A DNA stretch of 64,000 bases from NCBI GenBank assembly GCA_977006965.1, contig OZ345358.1:1674001-1738000 (forward strand). Direction: 5' to 3'. The position numbers were made by a program, and so were the translations under genes. This DNA comes from Phymatolithon calcareum. Lineage: Eukaryota > Rhodophyta > Florideophyceae > Hapalidiales. The notes beneath the pieces are model-generated. The model had not been told where the DNA came from. It did no database searches and was given only the letters and a program-made list of their open reading frames with translations. Of this stretch, positions 35,408-45,349 are shown piece after piece (the stretch's first letter is position 1; every line of letters begins with the position of its first letter).

Positions 35408-35726
35408 GCGGACGGGCTTGGAAAACGGTCGCCGTTGCAAGTGGAGGTAGGGTGTATGGCAGGTCACGGTGGGGCTCACACTTAGAGATAGCACAAATTG
35501 TCAAAAACTGTGTGCTGGACAACACTCCGCCCGCGGATTGCGATCCGGGTTTGTCCAATATCTCCCCCACAAGATGTTTTTCTCTGTGGGGCCGTCCTCT
35601 TGCAATCCTCCAGCCATAGACGAAAATGTTCAGTTCCTGTTGGCCGTCGGAGATACTTTTCAATCAAAGGATCTCGGGCAGCCAACAGAATTCTGTAATA
35701 CAAAATACGTATCTACTGGATAAAAA

Positions 35727-35877
35727 TAGCTGAAATTCGGATTAAGCCAATATGACACGTCTCTGCGCCATCTTCATTCCAAGTAGACTTTATTCTGTTG
35801 AGGTCTACAGCACAAAGATACTTGGAATGAAGATGGCGCAGAGACGTGTCATATTGGCTTAATCCGAATTTCAGCTA
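35727..35877. repeat. perfect 59-bp inverted repeat with 33-nt loop
   Basis: Arm 35,727-35,785 (starts TAGCTGAAATTCGGATTAAG) is the exact reverse complement of 35,819-35,877. The 33-nt loop holds a further six-base pairing, GTAGAC with GTCTAC. It does not look like a protein gene. A transcript would form a 59-bp hairpin. Confidence 0.97.
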
Positions 35878-35935
35878 GAGTGGAAGAAAGAGACAGCAAC
35901 TGGGTGCACCCAGTTGCTGTCTCTTTCTTCCACTC
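35878..35935. repeat. perfect 58-bp palindrome abutting the previous hairpin
   Basis: Two 29-bp arms meet without a spacer at GGGTGCACCC. The left arm begins GAGTGGAAGAAAGAGACAGC. It starts at the base after the first inverted repeat ends, so two perfect hairpins sit back to back. Confidence 0.97.
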
Positions 35936-36900
35936 TCAGCACAATAAGGGAAGAAGTACTAACAATAATTGAGTGTCCACAGTTTTTCCTCGTAATTGGA
36001 ATGGTTTTCCACGCGAGATCACTTCAATAAATTTTTATTATTCTTCCATTTGAAAACGATCAACAACTATTCACATTGTTTCCCGCTAGCACCCCAACAG
36101 TAAGCTAGGTAACAGACATCAAATTCAACCCACCCGGCCTGGAAACGAACTATTTATCGTGGATAAACGCAGTCTATTCAAGCTTTCTGAACTTAACGTG
36201 TCACGGAACTGAAAACGAGGCATGTACTTCTGACTCAAAAATTCTTGCTTTTGATCAGAACCCTGATGAAGATTACTAGAATAAAGATGCCTGGGTCGTA
36301 AATTGTAAGAAATCCAAGAGTCACATCATCCCCGCACATGGTGCCCTGGAAAATAAAAATCGACTAAAATCATCGACGGCGATGAATGGCGGCAAAGGAA
36401 ATCTACCATAAAATTTGACCTTCCTTTGACCTGCGATTGTAACGTTCGATCATGGGAGGAAAAATCATTTTCGCGTTTGTTCTGTTGGTCGTTCAATGCA
36501 CGGAACTACGGTGAAATTACTACACTTTGAGACTGGAAGTATTTTCACATAGTCGTAATAGACACGTAAGAAATAGATTATTTTGCATTTGGAGAGCTGC
36601 GATCTCTTTGAGCTTTTGAATACTGGACGCATCTCAGAAAAGGCTATATAAAGGGATTGATTGCGGAAGAGCTGAGAGCTCAAGGTAACGACATCGTCAC
36701 TCTTCTTGCATACCTACAGGGTGAAACCCCCAGAGGCGCTACAAGATCAAGCAAGGCCATGCTGAATATAAAGAATCGGCTAGAGAATTGTGAAGGGCGA
36801 TTCCGCTACTCAGTCTCTCGAAATTTGTTACCAACGTTCAATCACAACGAAGAAATAAGAGAGAAATAGAAGTTGGAAAAGTAGAATCCATCTTTACCTC
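35936..36900. other. unassigned AT-rich stretch
   Basis: No recognised gene. The plus frame 36,657-36,869 (GNDIVTLLAYLQGETPRG) is protein-like but short and unsupported. Confidence 0.35.
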
Positions 36901-37188
36901 CTTTCTTTCTTAATGGAGGATATCTGAGTTACGCAAAGTGTACGTCTCTGAACACCTAGGGGGACTCTAAGATACACTTGGACTGGATCCATTCTGGATA
37001 CTTTTGAAACTGCTTCCCGCAAGTACTGCGGTACAGCACTACACGGCGATATCCGTGCGCCCTTTGCGGAACGTAATTCAAATCTTGCATGTGACAGGAC
37101 TCGAACCGGCGATTTCAACATTTCTTCCTGTATCATACTGACATATTCCTACGGGTGCTCGGAGGCAGTATTACCACTATACCACAGA
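36901..37188 (-). mobile_element. tRNA-derived SINE, nearly full length
   Basis: On the minus strand it begins TCATCTGTGGTATAGTGG, an A-box-like tRNA start (about 37,174-37,185). It carries a perfect B box, GGTTCGAGTCC, at 37,097-37,107. The spacing between the boxes is longer than in a standard tRNA, so this is not a functional tRNA gene. The body matches the 28.4-kb copy, and the element ends TTAAGAAAGAAAGG. The flanks read TTTACCTCC on the left and TTTACTTCC on the right, a likely 9-bp target duplication with one mismatch. Confidence 0.7.
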
Positions 37189-37396
37189 TGATTTACTTCC
37201 GACCCTTCAAAGGCAATGTAAACATCTCTCGCTGATACCGCAATCTGCAGTTGGGACTTTCTGTACAAAGTACAACTAAAAGCAACAGCACACAAGAATG
37301 TTTGACGATACGGTGCCTTCAGGAAATTTCGTGCATTGGTGTTTTGCGGTCGTGATGGAAGATTCAGTGACCGGGACAAAAAGCCTTCTTGAATGG

Positions 37397-37732
37397 CTAC
37401 AGCGTCACCACATATTTTGGCATGTCGTGATCGTAGTCCGTGCAGGTTTTGGAGATTTCTGTCAGAGGCTCTGTCTCACCCATGTAGCATGGCGGCGTAG
37501 CTCGCAAAGCGCACGAATTGCACTCTTCAAGTTGCCCACGCCGGATTGTAAGACCGATGAGGAGTGTAAACATTCCTAGATACAAAATAGGTGCATGTGG
37601 AATCTGTCTCAAGCGACGCACGAGGATCAGCGACGCGATGCAATTACAAGCCATAATAAAACTTCGTCCCCGACACAAACACAGAAACGAATCCCTTATC
37701 AAATAGCGGCTTTGAGAGCCAAGGGACAGCAT
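37397..37732 (-). CDS. hypothetical small membrane-protein-like frame
   Basis: ATG 37732 opens a 111-codon frame with one clear hydrophobic segment (APILYLGMFTLLIGLTI), a preceding ACNCIASLILV stretch and six Cys residues. No family is recognised. It lies beside a SINE and could be a remnant of a multi-exon gene. The opposite strand is also partly open. Low confidence. Confidence 0.25.
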   Translation of the reverse strand: MLSLGSQSRYLIRDSFLCLCRGRSFIMACNCIASLILVRRLRQIPHAPILYLGMFTLLIGLTIRRGQLEECNSCALRATPPCYMGETEPLTEISKTCTDYDHDMPKYVVTL

Positions 37733-38081
37733 TGACGGCAGCCTGCACAGGGCTTGTGTTTATTTGGAGAAATAACACATGTACTGAGACGAAAACACAG
37801 TATCCCGGACACCGTTCGCCCACCCTCGATAACGGAGCCATAGCAAAGTCGCCCTACCCATCATCAGTATCTTCAAAGAAGTCAATCTCATGCTTCCTCT
37901 CGACGTGCCGGGCGAACGATTCTCACCAGTCGATGTACAACATATATGTAAATTACAGCCCCATCTAGTCTTGAGCAAGGCTAGCGGACAAACCTCGTCA
38001 TTGCAAACAATGCATATATTCTGTAAGTCTTAAGGGCTTAGCACCCCTTCCACAGTCTTTTGTTTCCTCTTTGTAGACAAT

Positions 38082-38114
38082 AGCTGTGTACCAACACGGT
38101 GTTGGTACACAGCT
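38082..38114. repeat. perfect 16-bp-arm palindrome at the edge of the hAT element
   Basis: AGCTGTGTACCAACAC, one G, then its exact reverse complement. It ends two bases before the left terminal repeat of the hAT element, so it may be the insertion target or a by-product of transposition repair. Confidence 0.9.
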
Positions 38115-38116
38115 TA

Positions 38117-41100
38117 GCCTTGGGAGCAATATCATATACTGCAATAGAAATATACTGCAATATACTGGTATATCAATATTATTCCTTGATCCGTTTCTAT
38201 TGGAATACGTATTGATAAGCGGCAGAGTTGTAGATCTATTGATTGCTCAGCGTGATACGTAAAAACTTCGTCCCAGACAGGCTATTAACGTGGAGGATAG
38301 TGTCATGTTTCTACGCTATCGTTCTGCTCAAGTCAGACAGTCAACATTTTGTTTGCTCTATTGACCGCGCATTTTGCGTCTTTCATTTGCGAAGATGGAA
38401 GGCAAACCGAAACCAGAGTACATTGTCAAGGATCTCATGATGAAACGCGATGATATTGTCAAGGATATACCGTCTCGAAAAGGCGAAGAATTCACCCGGC
38501 GCGATGTACCCTGTTTGGTCTTTTCCTGCTCCCGCGGAAGTTATTGCAAGAATTCCGTACCTACAGTATCGTTCGAGAAAGGCACCGGGTGGAGGAACCC
38601 GTACTCGCACCTGTTATCGTGCGTTGCAGGTGGGGATGAGAGCAAATTGTTCGAGATGTATCGCATGTGCATGAAAGACGAAACGAATCAGGATAGTACT
38701 CGACACACTTCCTCGTACTTCGAGTCAACACTATCTACTACTGCTCGCGAAAAGGCCATGCACCAGTACATTGATGTCGTCATCTCTCTTTCTCTACCTA
38801 TATCTTACATTGAGAACCCGCGCTTTTCTGACTTCAGTAAGGTGAATGAGAAGATTTCTATCAAAGCATTTCGGGATACGGTTTTTAAGTTAGTGGAATT
38901 GGTCGAAAATGGCATGAGGAATGACCCCAAGAACACTCGCAGTGTTGTAATGCATGATGTTTAGAACAAAAATGGGTCGCATTACCTCAGCATTTTCGCT
39001 GTGATGATGAAGAAGGTTACGCGTATGGAAAATGGACAGGACGTCGTAACCGAAGAATTTGCGATGCGTCTGTTATCAATTTCGCCTATTGCGAAACGTG
39101 ATGATGAAGGCGAAATCGAAAGCGCACATGCTATCGCGTTCGATACTGAGACACATATCCGGCAATTGGAGCACATCTTCAATTTTTACCACGTTAACGT
39201 TCACGAGTGGGCGGTTTGTCAAATTGCAGACAGCTGGGCTCTCAAGAAGTGTGTCGCTGAGAAGATGGATATACCGCACGTTGGATGTTGCAATCACAAA
39301 CTGGCACTTGAGGTGAATAACATGGTTTCGTCTCCCAACTTGAAGCGCACACCAGATGACGTGCGCACTAACATTCGTGAATGCAAAGGTAGCATGCAGA
39401 ACAGCTCTATGGTACATCGTTTGACGAGTCTTTCACCCGTCCTTCCGTCAGAAACGCAATGGTCTGGGTTATGAAAGATGTTGAATCGTTTTGTTCGAAT
39501 TCGCTCCGAGTTGGAAGAAGTGGCAGATACTGAGGGCTTGGACTTGATTATATCTCGTACACCTCGGTTTCGAACGCAGTGAAACAAGCTAGCGTTGCAT
39601 CTGAAGGGTATCAACACCGTCGAGAAGGCAATGCAGAAGCGTGGTGTGACACTGGATGAGTGTCGGTTTTTGCTCGATACACTTACCGAAACTAAAGGAC
39701 AATGTGTAGTACCACAACTGAAAACGAGCCGGCTGGGTCGTAAATCCAGTCTACAGACACGAAAAACACAACCAAATCAACAACATGCCAAAACACTAGG
39801 AATTGGTTTCGTCGCTCAACTTGGTATGAGACAAGCAAACTTGTATCCTGGAATACGGAAATCTCACCAATAACTTCATAGGTGAAGCGTATGTCAAACA
39901 AACGTAGCAACAAGTTTCAGACAGAAACGAAGCGCACAGGAACAGTCCTGGCGGTTTGAGTGTGGATAGTCCGAGAACCCTTACGATCGCGGCTGCCCAC
40001 ACTTCTTGTAAAGCTGTTTCTGTGGGGCGATAGCTAACTATCATGGCAGGATAGTTAGCCTTTTGCCGGTCTAGTCCTTCTGTTCTTCCTGGGGAACTTT
40101 GTACACGCACGGTGCCGATGAGCCAGGAATGCAAAGCTTTCCAATGTTATAGCCGCGCTAAACGACTGCCGAAGGGTCTCGAGACCAAGGTCTCTACGAC
40201 AGGCCGTTGGCCCCAAGAGGGTCACAACTCGTCAATAGTTTTGCTCAGGTGTGAGATACTTCCACAGGAAGAAGAAAGAACAGACAATCACCTGACAATG
40301 ATTGTCACAGGCGCCCAAGAAGACACACAAAATGTTCAGTCGTCGTGAGCGCGCAATGAGTTGTGAGCTACCAACAGTTAAGGAACAAAGCGGATTCGGC
40401 AAAATGAGTTTACTCTAAAGTCGGTTATGCTGAGTTAGCTCCTCCCTCTCTCTCCGAGGGCCGCTCAAAGTGAGGGAAGCTCTATATATCTACAGAAATG
40501 TCTACTGATGCGGCCCTTCAGGAACTAGGCGCTTGGCGATGGAAGCAGAAAACAAGCACACGCATTTCTTTGATCCTATTGAACCATTAGTGTGCAACGG
40601 GCTAATGAAAGGCTCGATGAACACATAAAATGATGCATGATTGCCCAAATACGGTGAGACTTGCATCATCCTGTTACACACATTACATATTTTCACTGAT
40701 GTGTATCAGTATTATAAATCTGACGCACGAGAAGGTCACTCTTGTATCATTGGGGTGCATTTCCGGCGTCCGCGGCATGGAGACGGTGCAACATTGCGAA
40801 AGCTATGCACATATGCGTCTGGAAGTTCGGAAGATACTGGATGAGTGCTGATACCCTGAGTCGTGACTCGTGTTTACCCGAAAAGCAATCGAAAAACTGG
40901 CTGAAGTAATGGTAATTCCACGTCCAATCCGTTCGCATCTTGCCTCGTACATCTAACAATATACTAATCTACTGCATGCAAAATATTTCAATGTTTCGAT
41001 TGATACTTCCCCCGGAAATCAAATATTTCGTAAAGTCATACTTCAAACCATTGATCTGATTCAGGATCTCGAACATATGACCTGGAATCCAGTTCTGATT

Positions 41101-42000
41101 CACTAATATCAATTATGATTTCCTTGTCAATTTCGGACGGCTCTCTAAAATTGGAGTAATTGGAGTGCTACTCTCATAAACGATAGGCGGAGTGATCTGG
41201 AACGCACATTAGAGAGTATTGATCAATACCTGATAGGCTCCAGAAATGGACCAATTAAAGTGTGTTGTATGCTCCGACTACCGACTTCAGCTGAAAAATA
41301 GTGTATCTAAACACTCTGTGCCTCAGCAAAGACTGAGCAACAACCCAACTCAAAAGAAAAGTGTTTTTTCGCTTCCCTCGGAAGCTTCACCCCATCGGCT
41401 GTACCTTTAGTACCACACAATGTTGTTGCGACAATGTATGGGTTTACAATGAAGGACTTCACATTCGCCAAGTTCAGTATTTGAAGTGGGCGTCGTCAAG
41501 ATACAGCGTCGAGAAACGGATACAATGACGGACAATGAACGTTCAGCACGTGCACATCTGAAAAAGCGTACTGAAACGAACGAAAATGAGTCTAGTACGA
41601 TATCAGATTATGGTACGCTATCAATGTTTCAAGAAACGCATGCGCCGGCGTCGAGAACGAGTCCAATCGTATAAGAATCTGTAATTTATTCTCGGATCGT
41701 CCGCTGAAATTGAGCGCCTCTTGCAAGTGAACCGAATTTACTGGGATTTACAAACTGTTGCTACCGCCATGTCAAATTCACGCAGCGCCCGAGTTGCTGA
41801 AAGAGTCGGAGAAGATGCCGAGCAGGAGCTCTTGTTGGACTTGTGATGGAATATGTCGTTTCAAATGAATCCAATAGCAATAGGGGTATTGGTAGATTCA
41901 ATCATATTGCCGTAGGTATTGGCGGAAGGGATCTATTGGCAATAGGTATTGCTCATCAGGTTCATGTCCCGATAATACTACAATATATTACTCCCAAGGC
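38117..42000. mobile_element. hAT-family DNA transposon, 3.9 kb, mutated
   Basis: The left end GCCTTGGGAGCAATAT (38,117-38,132) is matched by the reverse complement of the right end, GCCTTGGGAGTAATAT (41,985-42,000), with one mismatch. Both ends continue into TATTGCAATA-rich subterminal repeats. Between them on the plus strand lies a decayed hAT transposase. The flanking 8 bp do not match (ACAGCTTA versus CTGCCAAC), so the target duplication has mutated or the ends come from different copies. A homologous terminal fragment lies at about 49.9 kb. Confidence 0.7.
38395..41850 (+). pseudogene. hAT transposase with stops at tryptophan positions
   Basis: The frame from ATG 38,395 reads on through three stops (38,962, 39,472 and about 39,578) to about 39.87 kb. 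A BED-like zinc-finger end (GTGWRNPYSHLLSC) is followed by LPISYIENPRFSDF. Next is VVMHDV(stop)NKNGSHYLSIFAVM, where the family has DGWT and so expects Trp at the stop. Then come ADSWALKKCV...GCCNHKLALEVN, SETQWSGL(stop)KMLNRF and TLDECRFLLDTL. The C-terminal dimerisation part reappears at about 41,480-41,850 (VVKIQRRETDTMTDNERSA; LLQVNRIYWDLQTVA) in another frame. The middle, 39.9-41.4 kb, is unreadable and may hold an insertion. The protein cannot be made from this copy. Confidence 0.7.
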
Positions 42001-42447
42001 CTGCCAACACCGCTGCAAGACACGAGTCTCAGCTCCGGGGAGACAGAGGGACGACAACCGTAAGCGGAGTCCTACGACCTGTTGATCAGCTGCATCATCA
42101 ACTCTTCGTATTGACTTCCTTGTACATTCTTCAGTTACTTAGAGTGAGCCCCTTAGTGCAGCAATCAGCTATGAATGACGCAATCTTCTGGCAGAGCAAA
42201 CATTGACTCTAAAGCACTAATTTTGCGTGTGCACCTTTTTCTCCATATTCAGGCTCTCTTGTGGACATCTAATATGTCTGTCAATTTGAGCGCATGCAGA
42301 ATACCAGATATCAAAAGCTTCGGGTTGGGGTACTGGCAACGCAAGAGGGGCTCGTCCATCGTTCAATATGCACCAGCCTGCGCGACATCACAGATTCCTT
42401 AGACAAGACGCCTAGTTAGCATTACTGTCGAGGAGATAGAATTGTTT

Positions 42448-42590
42448 AGGATTCCACACTTTTTCAACCGACCCCTACAGGCGGTAGGTCCTACTTGCCT
42501 ACAAAAGGCAGTTAAAAATAGTGGAAGCCTTACTTTAATATTCTTAAGACAGTAAGTATTCAAACAAACGTCGAAAAAGTAAGGATTCCA
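42448..42590. mobile_element. possible short MITE (143 bp)
   Basis: The left edge AGGATTCCACACTTTTTCAA and the reverse complement of the right edge TGGAATCCTTACTTTTTCGA share most positions over about 20 bp. The interior is non-coding. No target duplication was found. Modest support. Confidence 0.4.
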
Positions 42591-42639
42591 TTCCAGGGTT
42601 GTGGCCGTCATTTAAAAATGAAGTACATGCGATCTGCGA

Positions 42640-43894
42640 CAGGAATGGCACCAATTTAATTGTCAGAAAAAATAATTGCAATTTAATGAAATTGTTTCAA
42701 ATTGCAATCTGATTTCTTCAGAGGCACTAACTCCAATTTTTATTTTTGAAATTTCAAAATTCGGAAGATTCCATGCACAGTGACGCGCTGTACTCGCGAT
42801 GTTTTCTAATATCGAGGTATCATTGTGAGTACTGACTCGTGAAGCCGCGCTTTTGCACACTCTAGTGCCATCTCCTGATCAGAGCTCATTTTACTGCTTA
42901 GTCCCTAATCGCAAAATTTCCAGTAGCCAGCACAGCAGGGGCAGATCACAAAGAGCCGAGTACTCGTCGAGAGACGCGCGCAATATATATTTGCTGCAAA
43001 AAAAATTTCCAAACCTCTTCATAACACGAGGTCGGAACTATAAGCTCTAAAGACAGAAAGCTGCCACCGAAAGAAATTTCTGAACTTCTGATGAAGAATG
43101 TTCGAGAGCAAAAACGTATCGTCTTGCGTCGTGATGATTCTGTTTAACGCCGAAACATTGATTTTTTTCATTTATCAGTGTCCTAAGGTAGGTCAATGAG
43201 CTGGAGGCGGTGTAATTAGATCAAAGAAAGGCAAAGGGTTCACAATCTTTTTAATCACTTGAAATCGTGTATTGCCGGCGGTGATGAACAGAAGATTCGC
43301 TCTGGGACTTCTCCGAGTACAAGCAATTTCGTTATGCCGAAACTCGCGTAACAAGAAAAAGCCATGAATGGATTCATGAGAAATATTGTGATGACCCTGG
43401 TTCCCATTCAATATGTTATTGATCCAGAAGCTTGATGTCCGATTCTCTACAGAATCGTTCAAGAAATGCACGCTGAAGCTCGTCGAAAGTGTCTATACAG
43501 TGAGATGTAGGGCACTAAATGTGACTCAGTCGCAGCAGCTGAGCTTCTTTGGTCTCTTGCGAAGAACGTTCTCACCGATAATCGCAAAGAAAAGACAACA
43601 ATTATTTTCGAGGCAATTCTTTTTCTGAATGTAGCTTGTGAATATTGAGACGAGCAGTCTGTTAATGAAGCTGCAGCGAGACCGAAAAGGGCAAGGGTTG
43701 AGAAGGGTTTTGACGAAGAGGAAGCCCACAGGAATATGATGAGTTTAGAGTCTGAAGAATAAAGTAATTGCAATTCTAATTGGCGAATAGCCTCCTAATT
43801 GCAATTCAATTGGGAAAATTTCGTGCTGAGCAATTAATTTGGTAATTGCATGTATAGACTCCAATTAGCAGCAATTAAATTTGTACCGTCCCTG
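42640..43894. mobile_element. hAT deletion derivative with CAGGG ends
   Basis: The left end CAGGAATGGCACCAATTTAA and the reverse complement of the right end CAGGGACGGTACAAATTTAA are a diverged pair starting CAGG, typical of hAT termini. AATTGCAATT-rich subterminal repeats lie inside both. On the plus strand at about 43,215-43,290 a BED-like fragment, NLFNHLKSCIAGGDEQK, resembles the 38.6-kb transposase. At about 43,530-43,760 it is followed by a hAT C-terminal piece (LAKNVLTDNRKEKTTIIF, then EKGFDEEEAHRNMMSLES). The middle of the gene is missing, giving 1255 bp in all. Confidence 0.6.
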
Positions 43895-44072
43895 ATTTTG
43901 CAATCATCAATGGACCACCATTCCAGCACTTCCACACCGTGAAGACATACTGAAGTCTATCGGAGAGTGCAATTTTAGAGAGGAATTCCATGGGTATTAG
44001 TTCGCTGCTCTTTTTACTACTTCGATGAATTTCAGATCCATTTAAAAGGAGAAAAGCAGATTTTATTTTTTT

Positions 44073-44117
44073 ATCGATTCTTTTTTTTAAAAAAAATCGA
44101 TTTAAAAAAGAATCGAT
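44073..44117. repeat. nested AT-rich palindrome
   Basis: Outer arms ATCGATTCTTTTTT and AAAAAAGAATCGAT pair perfectly around a further TTTAAAAAAAATCGATTTAAA core. It is non-coding. Confidence 0.85.
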
Positions 44118-44389
44118 GTGACAGCCAGGACACAGGAATACGGGGTGGAGCTATATTTTAAATCCGCTGCTATTCACTACGTTCCTGATAGCGCCGAGAC
44201 CCAGTGCATAGGATAGCGAATATAGTAAAGATTCTAACAGTATGGCCGGCGTTCGAATTGCGTGCGACATTTAGCCGCTGGCTGACTTCACATTGGCTCA
44301 TCACCAGACCGCCTATCGAATTAATTGTGATTGCAATATAGTGCAATCCGCAGTCACAATAAGTGATTGCAAGCTGGATTTCATTCATT

Positions 44390-45345
44390 CATTTTGCCTT
44401 TTTCTCTAATGGGGCTAGCAGCAATTCGAGGGTCTAAGTTTCTTCCATTCTATCCGATTGTTAGCGAGTTCGACAGCGGCTTTCACGTCTTGTCCAGGTA
44501 CGTCACCAAAGAGTGATTCTGGCGTTGGTCTGACGCATTGTAGCAGCACCTGGCGGACCAGGAGGCGCTCGTCCATTCTAAGAACATGTTCAAGCCAGTT
44601 CCATCGTAAGTCTCTGGCCCGTATCACTACGTCGATGTTGGGTCTCCTGGCTTCGTTGGCTATTGGTCTCTCCGTTAATCTCGATAGCATCTTAGAACAT
44701 GTTATCTTGAGTTTCTTCCGCACTAGTTCTGTCAGCTTCCATGATTCACAGACGTATAGCAGACTTAATACGACAGATGAGCCTAATAGACGGAACCGTA
44801 GACTTTTGAGTGGATTCCAATCTGTCAGAATCCGTTTGAGGTCTTGAAAGCGGGACCAGGCAATTTCGACGTGGTGGTTGACAAGGACTAATGGGTCACC
44901 GTCTGCCGACTGCATTATGCCAACATATTTGGAGTTTAGGGTGTTCCTAAGCTCTTCGACTTCAATGCGGACGCGATCCAGCTCGTTTTGTGCCTGATCC
45001 CGTTTTGCCTTTTTCACCAGCTTGTCTGCTAGTGATCCTACACGGGAAGCGCCCGACTGGGTGGGGTCCTTGGATAAGAAGACCCATTGCTCCTCTGAGG
45101 AGGATTTCTTCCCGAGGCTCCTCGTCAAGTATTCGACGGAGACCCGCATTTGGCTTCTGTTATTTACCCGAATAACGGTGCTCATGTACCAGTCCAGCCG
45201 GCCGAGGTCATCCAGCTTGCGGAAAGCGATCTTGGCGCCCACTGGAGGACATTGCCTTTTGCAGTGCAAGGCGGTGTGTTGCCAGGGAGGTCGCGTAGGG
45301 AAATTTTCTTTCGCAATTAGCACATTTGAATTTAAAATCCATAGC
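44390..45345 (-). mobile_element. non-LTR retrotransposon (AATGA-tail family): N-terminal zinc finger fused to RT C-terminus
   Basis: Minus-strand coding runs from ATG near 45,343 to about 44,415. In the opening frame it reads FKCANCERKFPYATSLATHR, a C2H2-type finger; after a frameshift it continues in the 311-codon frame. A coiled, charged region (ELDRVRIEVEELRNTLNSK) is followed by LLYVCESWKLTELVRKKL, VVIRARDLRWNWLEHVLRMD and FGDVPGQDVKAAVELANNR. These are typical of the thumb and post-RT end of non-LTR reverse transcriptases. The endonuclease and the RT palm with YADD are missing, so this is an internal-deletion copy. It ends GGCAAAATGAATGAATGAA at 44,384-44,402. It starts directly after the tail of another copy at 45,350. 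Confidence 0.65.
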
Positions 45346-45349
45346 TTCA

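Noticed and set aside
37097-37185. A functional tRNA gene
   Set aside because: The A and B boxes are too far apart, no complete cloverleaf could be drawn, and the body and tail match a second SINE copy.
38082-38114. The palindrome as part of the hAT terminal repeat
   Set aside because: No matching sequence occurs at the right end, and it stops two bases before the paired termini.
42640-43894. An 8-bp target duplication for the short hAT element
   Set aside because: The flanking octamers ATCTGCGA and ATTTTGCA agree at only about half the positions.
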